DNA of 64,000 bases from Gemmatimonadales bacterium UBA7889 (GCA_002501085.1 DLRL01000037.1:31956-95955), one strand, 5' to 3'; positions 46,398 through 55,021 are shown, counted from the first letter of the stretch. Notes: generated by a model from the sequence alone, not told the origin. Made by a program: numbers and translations.

Positions 46398-46676
46398 CTA
46401 GATGAGTCCGCGGATTCCCCATCGGTAGACGAAAGTCATCATTGCCGAGAAGGTTGCTCCCCCCGCCAGGCCACCTGGGCTGATAGCGAGTGGCTCATAG
46501 AGATGGAAGATGCCCACCCCCAGCATACCCCCGATAACAGCTGCGAACGACCCCAGGACCATCAAAACTATTGTGTGTCCGGGTGTCTCGTTCGGGCGCT
46601 TGATCAGGACTTTCATCACCAAACCGATCGTTGCCCCAAGGACAATCCAAATCCCTATACCAATCCAGTTTTCCAT
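46398..46676 (-). CDS. Small membrane protein, GlsB/YeaQ/YmgE-like
   Basis: 92 residues with three hydrophobic helices (residues ~4-22, 32-56, 66-86) and glycine-rich packing: GIGIWIVLGATIGLVMK, TIVLMVLGSFAAVIGGMLGVGIF, AISPGGLAGGATFSAMMTFVYR. This resembles the transglycosylase-associated/YeaQ family of stress-induced inner-membrane proteins. The pattern of glycine-rich first and second helices joined by a short basic loop is the basis; there are no catalytic residues. Upstream of the M20 dipeptidase on the same strand, 44 bases apart. Function unknown. Confidence 0.7.
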   Translation of the reverse strand: MENWIGIGIWIVLGATIGLVMKVLIKRPNETPGHTIVLMVLGSFAAVIGGMLGVGIFHLYEPLAISPGGLAGGATFSAMMTFVYRWGIRGLI

Positions 46677-46854
46677 ACGAAATGTCGACTTCGGCAGTGG
46701 TGCTTTGGAGGTAGTCTAAAAGCTACTCTTTAGGTCGGCCGAATCTACCGGAAGCCTAGGATCGGAGCCAGGCCCAACGACGTTGGGGAAACAACCAGCT
46801 TAGTGTTGAAAATCCTGACAGTATTCCCCGCCTTTTCTACCTTTGAGTACTGAT

Positions 46855-47325
46855 TCACTTGCTAGGTGAGATTGAGTCGTGCTTCCTCGAGGGAACAGAG
46901 TCAATGGAAAGCGATGCCCCTGTGGCTTCTGTTTTTTCGACTTTCTCAACCATTTCTTCAACTTCCTCTTCTAGGAAGAAGAGCTCCGCGCTCAGAGCGT
47001 TAATCTTGTTGTCGAGGACACGGGCATGTTCTTCGTGTTTTTCTGCGTACTGCATTGCTACGGCAGCCGTCTCAGTATCCCCTATACGGTGAGCCATCTC
47101 TGCTTGCCGATAGCATGTTTCAGCCGCGCGTGCTTTCTCAGCCATCTGAGCTTTTGCTTTGGAGATTTGAAGTGCCAGAACATTGATATGAGATATCGCT
47201 TCAGTGACCTGATTTTTCATTGAACCGACAAGCTCATTGGTGTTATGCGAGAGTTCGTTGCGGTTCAATTCCTCATTAAAGTTCTCGACCGCCTTACGGA
47301 ATTGGGCTCTGAGGTCATCGAACAT
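46855..47325 (-). CDS. Coiled-coil protein, PspA-like in form
   Basis: 156 residues, almost wholly alpha-helical. MFDDLRAQFRKAVENFNEEL opens an amphipathic helix; residues ~45-130 give two long heptad-type stretches rich in Ala, Glu, Lys and Gln (AKAQMAEKARAAETCYRQAEMAHR; KINALSAELFFLEEEVEEMVEKV), ending in a Ser-rich tail. No signal peptide or membrane segment. Shape and composition recall PspA/IM30 membrane-stress proteins, but it is shorter and I cannot align defining residues, so this is only a resemblance. Transcribed alone, apparently, between E1-alpha and the small membrane protein. Confidence 0.6.
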   Translation of the reverse strand: MFDDLRAQFRKAVENFNEELNRNELSHNTNELVGSMKNQVTEAISHINVLALQISKAKAQMAEKARAAETCYRQAEMAHRIGDTETAAVAMQYAEKHEEHARVLDNKINALSAELFFLEEEVEEMVEKVEKTEATGASLSIDSVPSRKHDSISPSK

Positions 47326-47385
47326 ATTCTTGTCCGTCAGTTCGGAAACTATTAATCCGGTTGCTAAATACTTGGGGGTCAGGTT

Positions 47386-48504
47386 CTAGAGTGGGCGCTT
47401 TTCAAGGCCAATAAGAACCCCTCCCTCTGAAAAGCCATCATACAGTGCCTTTTCTGGGGCGGGCACGAGATCTCGAGATTTGAGTGCATCTTCAATTGCC
47501 TGATCAATCGCTCTTATAACTTCTAGTTCGGTGGCCTCCAGGCTAGCGACTGTGATTCCTTCACCTGTCATGTAGCCTTCGAATAAACCTATCGGATCAC
47601 GTCGCCCCCATTCTTCGAACAATTCTGCTGGAAATGTCTCTCTCGCTTCCTGCTCGTCATGCGTTGCATGTCCTCCCATGCGGAAAGTATCTGCAACGAT
47701 TGCTGCGGGACCCTTACCTGCCCGGCATTTATCTACGGCGAGACGAACCGTAGAAAACACATCTAAGACATTGTTGCCATCACATACCTGCGGCTCAATT
47801 CCATACATAGCCGGCCAGTCATGGAGGTTGCCGGCGCCGTGTTGGTCTACCCGGGTTCCAAGTGCGATCTGATTATTTTGGATGATGAAGATTGCTGGAA
47901 GGTTCTGGACCGCTGCTAGATTCATCCCTTCATGGCATGCAGCGGTCTTGGTGGCTCCATCTCCGACCCAAGTGAGGGCGACACGGGCTTCTCCGCGGTT
48001 GCGGAACGCCATGGCAGCACCCGTGACAATGCTCACACTGGTTCCCATATGGCTAATGGGCTGAAGAATCCCGTTCTCCAGATTTCCTATATGCAGGTCT
48101 CTGCCCCCGCTGGGAGAGTCCGACGTGGCTACATATCCTCGGAACATATCTGCCAAGGGCATGCCCATCATGTGGAGTGCTCCAGCGTTCCGAATCATCG
48201 GGCTCACGACGTCAATTTCAGTGTCTAGGGCCCTCACTGCACCCACGGTAACAGCTTCTTCGCCGGTTCCGAGCCAAGCTTTTGAAATAATGCCAGTTCT
48301 TACCCAACGCTTGAGTCCGATATCATGGAGTCGTGTCCGCAGCAGGTCACGATAGATCAAAAGCAAGTCATCTTTACTGAGATTCTTAATAATCTCACTC
48401 CGACCAGGATGCTCGGCGAGTGATTGCTTGAACGACTTTATAAGATCGGGGTCCGGTGTCCAGTTCAGGTATTCCGGAGGGTCAAAAGCCTTGTAACGCT
48501 TCAT
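47386..48504 (-). CDS. 2-oxo acid dehydrogenase E1 component, alpha subunit
   Basis: Thiamine-diphosphate-dependent decarboxylase subunit of about 372 residues. The ThDP motif runs from VGDGATKTAACHEGMN to IIQNNQIAL; the phosphorylation-loop equivalent RMGGHATHDEQEAR and the N-terminal YRDLLRTRLHDIGLKRWVRTG are typical of branched-chain or pyruvate/acetoin dehydrogenase E1-alpha. It acts in the cytoplasm with E1-beta, E2 and E3. No E1-beta or E2 gene is adjacent, which is unusual. I used the ATG at 48504; a TTG at 48519 would add five residues. Substrate class (branched-chain versus pyruvate) is not resolved. Confidence 0.88.
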   Translation of the reverse strand: MKRYKAFDPPEYLNWTPDPDLIKSFKQSLAEHPGRSEIIKNLSKDDLLLIYRDLLRTRLHDIGLKRWVRTGIISKAWLGTGEEAVTVGAVRALDTEIDVVSPMIRNAGALHMMGMPLADMFRGYVATSDSPSGGRDLHIGNLENGILQPISHMGTSVSIVTGAAMAFRNRGEARVALTWVGDGATKTAACHEGMNLAAVQNLPAIFIIQNNQIALGTRVDQHGAGNLHDWPAMYGIEPQVCDGNNVLDVFSTVRLAVDKCRAGKGPAAIVADTFRMGGHATHDEQEARETFPAELFEEWGRRDPIGLFEGYMTGEGITVASLEATELEVIRAIDQAIEDALKSRDLVPAPEKALYDGFSEGGVLIGLEKRPL

Positions 48505-48578
48505 GTATTCAATGTACAACTAGCTAGGGACTGCGAAACGGTAGGGTACCGGAAAATTTGGCCCCCTAGCCGTATAGG

Positions 48579-49292
48579 GTGATTACGGATGCGTTGCAGC
48601 GAGAGATGGCTCGAGTGAGATTGGTGCGTCATCCTACCTGCAAGCTTGTTAGTGAGTTGATTTGTGTGACAAACCCTAAGAATCATGGACGCGTCAAGGC
48701 TATTGTGGCGCTGCGCCTCCTAGAGGTCGTCCGCGAGAGAGATCTACCGGCCGAGCTTTTGGAACAAGAGAACCCGGCACGGACTATCCCACGCCGACTT
48801 GGTCTAAGTGATGTAATAGATCGTCAAATTCGTGCATATAAAGATGATGTCCGGAAAGGAGTTCATCTCACGGACCAAGGGATAAGAGATCTTTTTACAC
48901 TCGTGAATAGAAGACCCGATAGTGATGAGATTTTCTCAGACACCGGACGTGAGATAGTCAACGTCTATTTCCCCTTTCGGTGGGGGCAGATCTTTCCTGA
49001 GTCTATCCAGTACATGTTCGCTCGCACTTATTTGGCTCGGCACATGAAACACCTATTTGGGCGACGCATCTTTAATTTTGCAGAAGGACCTTTGAATGTT
49101 GAGGTGCAGGATTTGTTCCTCCGGGGGAGCGATCCCGAGGATAGTGCTTGTTATCTTATTTCTGGGATCTGCCACCGGATTCTTGAGCAGATTGGACACA
49201 CATCCGTTGAAGTTAGTCATACTCTGTGCCAGGCTCGCGGTGATGATCGTTGCAGATGGGACGGCAGCATCATACCGCTGACTGAAGAATGA
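48579..49292 (+). CDS. Protein with C-terminal V4R-like domain, function unknown
   Basis: 237 residues, soluble, no signal peptide. The N-terminal ~130 residues are helical and charged and match nothing I know. The C-terminal ~90 residues (FNFAEGPLNVEVQDLF; CYLISGICHRILEQIG; VEVSHTLCQARGDDRCRWDG) resemble the V4R/4-vinyl-reductase-type small-ligand domain, which commonly ends in a C-x-GxxxC metal/ligand motif; here Cys-x5-Cys. GTG start with no strong ribosome site. It diverges from E1-alpha (74 bases between). A sensory or ligand-binding function is inference. Confidence 0.6.
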   Translation: MITDALQREMARVRLVRHPTCKLVSELICVTNPKNHGRVKAIVALRLLEVVRERDLPAELLEQENPARTIPRRLGLSDVIDRQIRAYKDDVRKGVHLTDQGIRDLFTLVNRRPDSDEIFSDTGREIVNVYFPFRWGQIFPESIQYMFARTYLARHMKHLFGRRIFNFAEGPLNVEVQDLFLRGSDPEDSACYLISGICHRILEQIGHTSVEVSHTLCQARGDDRCRWDGSIIPLTEE

Positions 49293-49383
49293 TCGTGAGC
49301 GGTCATGTTGTACTGAGGTAGGACTCAATAACCCAGTAACAGATGAACAACGCCACAATTACCGCTAACCAGAGCCACTGTTT

Positions 49384-49725
49384 ATGAGAATTCAGGTCAG
49401 TCGTGACAAAAGTTGGTATGCACGCTTTAGAAAATTAGAGTTGCACGTAGATGACGAACATTTATTTGATATAGAAGCAGGTGAAGCAATGATTATTGAT
49501 ATTCCTCCAAACGCAAAAACAATTCATGGAAAAATGGATTGGCTAGAAATGAATCTTTTATCTCTTGAGAATATCGGGGCAGGTGAACGGATAAAGATTG
49601 AAGGACCTTCCTTTTGGGACGCCGCTAAAGTTCGGCCTGGGATGAAGAGTCTGCCAATAAGACTTAGAAGGGATGAAAAAGAAGAGACAACGAGCTATCT
49701 AGGGAACCGTCAGGAGAGGACTTAG
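49384..49725 (+). CDS. Small hypothetical protein from an A+T-rich stretch
   Basis: 113 residues, no signal peptide or membrane segment, likely a beta-sandwich: alternating strands RIQVSRDKSWYARFRKLELHV, LFDIEAGEAMIIDIPPNAKTIHGKM and RIKIEGPSF, like small domains that carry a basic ligand loop. I recognise no named family. Base composition over about 49400-49600 is clearly richer in A and T than its neighbours, with AAA, ATT and TTA codons favoured, which suggests recent acquisition. It ends 2 bases before bcp and is probably co-transcribed with it. Confidence 0.65.
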   Translation: MRIQVSRDKSWYARFRKLELHVDDEHLFDIEAGEAMIIDIPPNAKTIHGKMDWLEMNLLSLENIGAGERIKIEGPSFWDAAKVRPGMKSLPIRLRRDEKEETTSYLGNRQERT

Positions 49726-49727
49726 GG

Positions 49728-50186
49728 ATGATCGAAAGTGGAACTATAGCGCCAGATTTCACGCTTGAAGCCGATCAGGGGGAATCCGTGACGCTCTCAA
49801 AGCTTAGGGGGAAGAAAGTTGTTCTATACTTCTACCCAAAGGATGACACTCCGGGCTGCACGATTCAGGCTTGTGATTTTCGCGATGCACTGCCTCAGTT
49901 TGAAGGAGTGAAAGCGGTAGTTCTGGGTGTAAGTCCAGATTCTGTGAAATCCCATGCTAAATTTCGAGAAAAATTTGACCTAACCTTCCCACTTCTCGCG
50001 GATGAAGAACACTCAGTCTCTGAAGCTTATGGCGTATGGAAAGAGAAGAAGATGTATGGGCGCACTTACATGGGGATTGAGCGAAGCACTTTCCTGATCA
50101 ACGAGGAGGGTGTGGTATCACAAGTGTGGAGAAAGGTGAAGCCCAAGGGCCATACTCAAATGCTGGCCGAAATTCTGGCTGACTAG
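49728..50186 (+). CDS. bcp: Thiol peroxidase, Bcp-type peroxiredoxin
   Basis: Cytoplasmic thioredoxin-dependent peroxidase of 152 residues that reduces hydrogen peroxide and alkyl hydroperoxides. APDFTLEADQGESVTLSKL opens the AhpC/TSA fold; DDTPGCTIQACDF contains the peroxidatic Cys and the resolving Cys five residues later, as in E. coli Bcp. FPLLADEEHSVSEAYGVW and MGIERSTFLIN are standard. It may protect against peroxide from amine oxidation elsewhere in the cell. Identity secure. Confidence 0.95.
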   Translation: MIESGTIAPDFTLEADQGESVTLSKLRGKKVVLYFYPKDDTPGCTIQACDFRDALPQFEGVKAVVLGVSPDSVKSHAKFREKFDLTFPLLADEEHSVSEAYGVWKEKKMYGRTYMGIERSTFLINEEGVVSQVWRKVKPKGHTQMLAEILAD

Positions 50187-50209
50187 CTCTTCATTGAAGA
50201 AGGTTCTGT

Positions 50210-50683
50210 CTATGCTCCGCTTCCTTTGTTTAATGCTTGATGCACGAGGTACGTACACATGTTCTGGACAGCGGTTACTCGTTGGGCCCGTACCTCTCTA
50301 ATCTCTGGCTTTGCCCATATGCCCTCTTGGAGCCAGATCGCTGGTCGCTCAGGTCGTTTCGCAGACTCAACGACGAATTGTCCGGCTTCAGCTGAAGGCC
50401 GGAAAATGACTACAAGGTCAACCGATGCAGGGACATCACTTATGGCGTTATAAGTCTCCTTGCCTAAAATCCTGTCTGCATAAGGATTGATCGGGATGAC
50501 ATCGTAGTTTCTTGAAGCGAGATAGGAAGGAACTCGACGTGCAGCCTTATTGGGATCACGCGACAGACCAATAACAGCGATGGTCTGGATCCGGCCGAAG
50601 AGCTCCGTGAGTTCCTCGGCGGTTGGGTTGTCAGCATCTTGCGACAACTCAAGCAATTTCCGGATGGGTTCTAGTCTTAACAC
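50210..50683 (-). CDS. CoA-binding domain protein, YccU-like
   Basis: About 157 residues forming one Rossmann-type CoA-binding domain. Pattern: IQTIAVIGLSRDPNKAARRVPSYLASRNYDVIPINPYADRILG, then VDLVVIFRPSAEAGQFV and the C-terminal AIWLQEGIW and NMCTYLVH segment, all typical of the YccU/CoA_binding_2 family. A much longer open frame continues upstream to 51295 but that part is the reverse complement of the kinase-like gene and has no family match; I used the GTG at 50683 just before the conserved domain. Molecular function of the family is unknown. Confidence 0.82.
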   Translation of the reverse strand: MLRLEPIRKLLELSQDADNPTAEELTELFGRIQTIAVIGLSRDPNKAARRVPSYLASRNYDVIPINPYADRILGKETYNAISDVPASVDLVVIFRPSAEAGQFVVESAKRPERPAIWLQEGIWAKPEIREVRAQRVTAVQNMCTYLVHQALNKGSGA

Positions 50684-50807
50684 AACCCGAGCATACGATC
50701 GAGACTCGTGGCCAGCAACGTTGTGTTGCCAGTGTGATCGGAGCGTGCGAAGATCTGTTCGCTCGCTCCTGCATCTCGGAGTTAGAGCACCCCCAAACGG
50801 GAGTTGT

Positions 50808-51656
50808 ATGGAAATTGCTATAGGAGTTGCTGTAGGGGCTATTCTAGCTATAGCTGGGTTTGTTTTAGGGCGCTCATCAGGCCGTTCACTTGGTCTTTCT
50901 GACGGAGCTTCTGAAGCCGCTTCTCGGATCAAGGCTGTCGCCGAATCGGTGGCTCGCGGGCAGAGCCCTGAAGGTGCCCCTGCCGGATCTCCTGAAGCAG
51001 AGCTCCATTCTGCGTTGGAACGCGGATGGTCACCCCGTGAAGCCGAGAGGAATACGGCTCTCGTTGAGGCGATTGAGAGGGTGAGCACATTCTTAGAGAC
51101 AAATGTGCGGAAGCCGTTGATCGAGGCAGGAGAGGCTGCGCAGGCTGATGAACTAAGGGAGAGAATAGAGTACGCACTAGGAGCCCTATCTGATATCGAT
51201 TTCTTCCTAGAAAAGCCTTCGATGAACAAGTCAGGGCAATCTTTGGTGTCCCTAGTCGAGCATGTTGCGCACGAGTTTTCGGGAGACCAGGACATACGAT
51301 TACGGCTACAACTTGATAGTAGCCCCGTGCGCGCCGTGGTTAGTGGTCCGGTGATTATGGACGTGCTTTATCTCATTCTCCACAATGCTGCTCGCTTCGG
51401 TGGTGATAACACGATCGATATTGCTGTTCAGGCAGTCGATCGCCGCGCTCTTATTCTAGTGAGAGATCACGGTCCAGGTTTCTCAGACGAGGCCCTTCAG
51501 CGAGCATTCGATCCGTTCTATTCGACGTCTCCTGAGGGGCTCGGACTCGGGCTACCACATGCGCGTAGCCTTATAGAGCGGATGGGTGGCCAAATTGAGT
51601 TGCGCAATGTGTCAGACGGTGGTGCGGAAGTAGAGGTCTCCTTCCCAGGCTCCTGA
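50808..51656 (+). CDS. Membrane-anchored histidine-kinase-like ATPase without phospho-acceptor His
   Basis: 282 residues. ATG at 50808 has GGAG five bases upstream; the open frame further upstream is spurious. One N-terminal helix (AIGVAVGAILAIAGFVLG), a charged linker, a dimerisation-like helix, and a C-terminal GHKL ATPase: N-box HNAARFGG, G1 DHGPGF, G2 GLGLGLPHARSLIERMGG. Where HisKA proteins have H-E-x-R-N-P-L, this has TNVRKPL (Thr98), so the phospho-acceptor His is missing; no other helix offers a good H-box. No response regulator is adjacent. It may be an ATP-binding regulator, a kinase for another residue, or a pseudokinase. Divergent from the CoA-binding gene, 124 bases apart. Confidence 0.78.
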   Translation: MEIAIGVAVGAILAIAGFVLGRSSGRSLGLSDGASEAASRIKAVAESVARGQSPEGAPAGSPEAELHSALERGWSPREAERNTALVEAIERVSTFLETNVRKPLIEAGEAAQADELRERIEYALGALSDIDFFLEKPSMNKSGQSLVSLVEHVAHEFSGDQDIRLRLQLDSSPVRAVVSGPVIMDVLYLILHNAARFGGDNTIDIAVQAVDRRALILVRDHGPGFSDEALQRAFDPFYSTSPEGLGLGLPHARSLIERMGGQIELRNVSDGGAEVEVSFPGS

Positions 51657-51689
51657 GGAGTCGTCTTTTGTGGCTGCTTTAGTCCGGAA

Positions 51690-52127
51690 TCAGGAATACC
51701 CGTAAACCTGATAGATAAGCAGATACACGATGATTCCGGTCACCGAGACGTATGCCCAGATGGGGAAAGTCCAACGGGCAAGCCTGGAATGCGCACTGAA
51801 GCGTCTGCATCGAACCAGGTAAAGAAGGCGGAGCACTAACGGGACAACAACAACCGCCAAGCCCATATGCGAAAAGAGTATGCTAAGGTATACGACCTTG
51901 GCGAGGCCCTCCCCAGCGAAATCGTGCGTTCCAGTCAATGCTACCCGTGTGAGGTAGAATACGAGGAAGATCGCTGAAGTAGTGACTGCGATAACCATCG
52001 CTCGACGATGAGCATGGAGGGATCGTTGGCGGATAAAGCGATAACCTGCGAAGAGCGCCAAGGCGCTTGTCGCATTAAGCCCCGCATTCACCATCGCCAT
52101 CAGGTCACCGACACGCATTAGATCCAT
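51690..52127 (-). CDS. DUF420 family membrane protein (CtaM-like)
   Basis: 145 residues with four membrane helices. DUF420 pattern: LNATSALALFAGYRFIRQ, SLHAHRRAMVIAV, FYLTRVAL, VVYLSILFSHMGLAVVVVPLVL. Conserved His in HAHRR and in FSHMGLA. CtaM in Staphylococcus is needed for cytochrome oxidase maturation; the next gene upstream in the operon is heme A synthase, which supports the same job here. It ends 33 bases from the convergent kinase-like gene. Family call good, biochemical role inferred. Confidence 0.85.
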   Translation of the reverse strand: MDLMRVGDLMAMVNAGLNATSALALFAGYRFIRQRSLHAHRRAMVIAVTTSAIFLVFYLTRVALTGTHDFAGEGLAKVVYLSILFSHMGLAVVVVPLVLRLLYLVRCRRFSAHSRLARWTFPIWAYVSVTGIIVYLLIYQVYGYS

Positions 52128-52145
52128 TGTTTGGCTACTCTACCC

Positions 52146-53051
52146 TTATCCCTGAGGTCGAGGAGGTTGGCTTAGGTGAGATAGTTGGGCCAAAGTCGCA
52201 AGGCGCACGAGGGTCGCTAAAAGACCCGCAGCAATCAGTGTGTGGAATGAGACCGGGATAACCGCTAGGGACGTGGCTACAGATACGAAGCCAAGGGCGA
52301 CCTGCGTTACTACTAGAGCCGCTGCGAGCAGGCCCAATAGACGAAGAGGCTTCGGAGCTGATACACGGACAATCCAAAGAGAGAGGCCAATGATCATCAA
52401 CGCTGCGAGAATTCCGATCAGCCTGTGAGTGAAGTGTAGAGTAATCATTGAGTTCACTAGCGGAGGAACGAACTCACCAAGACATAGAGGGACGTCGGGG
52501 CAAGCCATTCCGGCATCCATGTGCCGCACGAGTCCCCCAATCAAAGATTGAACGAAAATCAAAGCAGCACCGGCACTGGCGAGGATTGTAATGCGGCTTG
52601 CAGCCTCACCAAGAGAGCTTTCAAATTTTCTTGGCGAGCCTGTTGCTGATGCAAGTACAGTCACGAGTGCTAGAAAGAGAAACGCTAGCCCCAGATGCGT
52701 GGTTGAGATTAGATCTGGTAGGCGGTATATGACCGTGAGCCCACCGAAAATTGATTGGATAATGAGGAGGACCAAGCCAGCTAGGCACGCCCTGAAAATC
52801 CAGGGTTGATCAGGGGTTGCAGTCTTGGCTAGCCAGGTGCTGAGTCCGAACACGAGGACGAGTCCTCCCGCAACCAGTCGGTGGAGGTGCTCCCAAAAGA
52901 CCCCTCCTGTCATTTCTGGCATCATCGTGCCAAAGCAGGTCGGCCAATCAGGGCACGCTAGACTAGACTCCGTTGCGTGAACCACGCTGCCAAGATATAG
53001 GAGGGCGAGTGTCCAGAAGGTGCTGATGGTGAAAGTCCGATGGTGGAGCAC
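52146..53051 (-). CDS. ctaA: Heme A synthase (CtaA/Cox15)
   Basis: Inner-membrane enzyme converting heme O to heme A for aa3-type oxidases. 301 residues, eight helices in two four-helix halves. Heme-ligand histidines lie in EHLHRLVAG, STTHLGLA, LHFTHRLIG and SFHTLIAAG, one pair per half. The paired cysteines of the external loops are present: CPDWPTC in the first half and CPDVPLC in the second. ATG at 53051 lies 6 bases after the acyl-CoA dehydrogenase stop, so it is transcribed with that gene and DUF420. Implies an aerobic heme-A oxidase elsewhere in the genome. Confidence 0.94.
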   Translation of the reverse strand: MLHHRTFTISTFWTLALLYLGSVVHATESSLACPDWPTCFGTMMPEMTGGVFWEHLHRLVAGGLVLVFGLSTWLAKTATPDQPWIFRACLAGLVLLIIQSIFGGLTVIYRLPDLISTTHLGLAFLFLALVTVLASATGSPRKFESSLGEAASRITILASAGAALIFVQSLIGGLVRHMDAGMACPDVPLCLGEFVPPLVNSMITLHFTHRLIGILAALMIIGLSLWIVRVSAPKPLRLLGLLAAALVVTQVALGFVSVATSLAVIPVSFHTLIAAGLLATLVRLATLAQLSHLSQPPRPQG

Positions 53052-53057
53052 GCGTTC

Positions 53058-54986
53058 TTAGGTAGTCGGTACGGGTTCGAGTGGCTCTGCTTCCAGTGTT
53101 GAGCCCGCAAGTATAGTTGCTTCTGCCTGATGCCTGTACGCCTCTGCTGAAACAATACCTTCTTCCAACCACAAGAAGTCATCGTCTAAGAAACGGCGGG
53201 CAACTCCGTAGGTTGTAGAGTCATCATTATTGAATAGGGCCGCGAACCTCGCAGTGATTCTTCTGCGTGCCATGCGACAGAACAGGTCAGCAAGAGCATC
53301 GGCACCCTTCTTCTCCGTAGTTTCTCCAAGTTCTCTTGCTCGGATGATCACAGCGGTCATGACCAACAGGTCGGAACCGATATCAACAATTCGCCCAAGT
53401 ACAGCCTGGCGCTTCTCAAGCTTTGGCCCGAAACGGACCATCGCGTGGAATGTGGCCCTAGCCAGTCTGCGTGATGCACGCTCAACAAATCTCAAATGGC
53501 TACCGAGTCCCCCAAATTTCATGTATCGAGGCCATACGCTCCAACCCAGGAACCGGGTCGGGTACCACCAGGCATAATGGAAACCTGCACGGACAAGCGC
53601 CCGGAGCTTGGCTCCTAGGGACGCTTTTGGGTTGACGAGATCTCCCGCAATAGCGAGGTGTGAATCCACTGCTTCTCGAGCTATAAAGAGTCTCATGATC
53701 TCGGACGAGCCCTCAAATATCATATTGATACGGGCGTCTCTAAGATGACGCTCAACCGGGTAAGGGACATCACCGCGAGCGAGCAGGGATCCATGAGTTT
53801 CGTAACCGCGTCCCCCTCGGATCTGGAGCGCGTCGTTCACAATGTCCCAGCCGGTCTCGCTCGCCCATAACTTCGCGATTGCTGCTTCGAGACGGATATC
53901 AAAGTGACCAGAGTCTGACATACGAGCTGTGAGATCAACGAGGGAATCCATCGCGAATGCATTGGCGGTCATCTCGCCCAGCATTTGAGCAATCGCGTCG
54001 TGTTTTCCTATGGAGCGACCCCATTGGACCCTTGAATTTGCCCAATCTCGGCACATCTCCAGCGCCCCCTTTGCTCCTGCAGCGCAGAACGCTGGCATCG
54101 CTAGACGCCCAGTGTTGAGTGTTATGAGAGCGAGCTTGAGACCCTTGCCCTCATCCCATAGGAGGTTCTCACGGGGAATCTTCACGTTCGTGAATTTCAG
54201 AATCCCATTTGAGAGTCCTTTTAGGCCCATGAAAGAACATTCATGCGCTACCTCCACACCCTCCCATTGAGTTTCCACGATAAAGGCACTGATTGGTTTG
54301 CGATTCGAGCCTTCCGGTGCGGGAGTTCCGGCCATCACAACAATGAGCTCAGCACGTGGACCATTGGTTGTCCAAAGCTTCTCTCCGTTCAGGATCCAGT
54401 GCAAACCGTCATCGGAGAGCCTTGCAGTCGTTGACATGTTGGCTGGATCAGAGCCGACGTCATGTTCCGTCAGTGCGAAAGCGGATAGCGCTCCTTTCGC
54501 GAGTCTAGGCAAGTATCTCTCTTTCTGCTCTTCGGTCCCAAACTTCATGAGTGGACCCGGAACACCGATGCTCTGATGTGCTGACAGAAATGCGCCGGTA
54601 GCAGCGCACCGGGATCCAACAATCGCGAGGGCACGATTGTACGAATGCTGTGACAATCCGAGCCCGCCGTATTTCACCGGAATCTTGATGCCGAAAGCAC
54701 CTAGGCCGGCCAGGCCTGTAAGCACCTCTTCTGGTACCCATCCGTCCCTGTCTACCTGATCTCCGTCAATATGCTTTCGAGCAAAAACCTCAAGATTATC
54801 CAAGAGTTTGTTGGTCTGGCTCTCTTCGTCAGGGTTAGGCTCAGGGAGAGGATCGATTAGGTCGACGTTTAGTCTTCCATCGAAGATAGCGCGCGCGAAA
54901 CTTCGATTACCCCAATCCTGTTCACGCGCCTGTTCAGCTACTTCTCGGGCCTCGAATTCAGTGGCGAGCTTCTTGTCTTCATCCAT
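53058..54986 (-). CDS. Acyl-CoA dehydrogenase, long form (VLCAD/ACAD9-like)
   Basis: Flavoenzyme for the first step of fatty acyl-CoA beta-oxidation, 642 residues. ACAD domain order: N-terminal helices (LLDNLEVFARKHID), FALTEHDVGSDPANMSTTA for FAD, WTTNGPRAELIVVMAG, SNGILKFTNVKIPRENLL, QWGRSIGKHDAIAQMLGEM, RGGRGYETHGSL, and IFEGSSEIMRLFIA with the catalytic Glu. The last ~190 residues are an extra helical domain with basic segments, like the membrane-binding tail of VLCAD/ACAD9. A palindrome lies just upstream of its start. It heads a transcript with ctaA and the DUF420 gene; why these are together is unclear. Confidence 0.9.
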   Translation of the reverse strand: MDEDKKLATEFEAREVAEQAREQDWGNRSFARAIFDGRLNVDLIDPLPEPNPDEESQTNKLLDNLEVFARKHIDGDQVDRDGWVPEEVLTGLAGLGAFGIKIPVKYGGLGLSQHSYNRALAIVGSRCAATGAFLSAHQSIGVPGPLMKFGTEEQKERYLPRLAKGALSAFALTEHDVGSDPANMSTTARLSDDGLHWILNGEKLWTTNGPRAELIVVMAGTPAPEGSNRKPISAFIVETQWEGVEVAHECSFMGLKGLSNGILKFTNVKIPRENLLWDEGKGLKLALITLNTGRLAMPAFCAAGAKGALEMCRDWANSRVQWGRSIGKHDAIAQMLGEMTANAFAMDSLVDLTARMSDSGHFDIRLEAAIAKLWASETGWDIVNDALQIRGGRGYETHGSLLARGDVPYPVERHLRDARINMIFEGSSEIMRLFIAREAVDSHLAIAGDLVNPKASLGAKLRALVRAGFHYAWWYPTRFLGWSVWPRYMKFGGLGSHLRFVERASRRLARATFHAMVRFGPKLEKRQAVLGRIVDIGSDLLVMTAVIIRARELGETTEKKGADALADLFCRMARRRITARFAALFNNDDSTTYGVARRFLDDDFLWLEEGIVSAEAYRHQAEATILAGSTLEAEPLEPVPTT

Positions 54987-55021
54987 CAGATACCTGCGAC
55001 TTCCAGAGTTGTATTCTTAGC

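Noticed and set aside
46773..46787. CCCAAC-GAC-GTTGGG hairpin in the gap before the coiled-coil gene end
   Set aside because: A 6-bp stem with no T-run on either strand; too weak to call a terminator.
49300..49400. Minus-strand hydrophobic frame of about 30 codons (QWLWLAVIVALFICYW)
   Set aside because: It looks like a membrane helix but has no ATG, GTG or TTG start in frame, only CTG, and runs into the neighbouring gene.
50684..51295. Long N-terminal extension of the CoA-binding frame on the minus strand
   Set aside because: It is antisense to the kinase-like gene and matches nothing; the conserved domain starts only after 50683.
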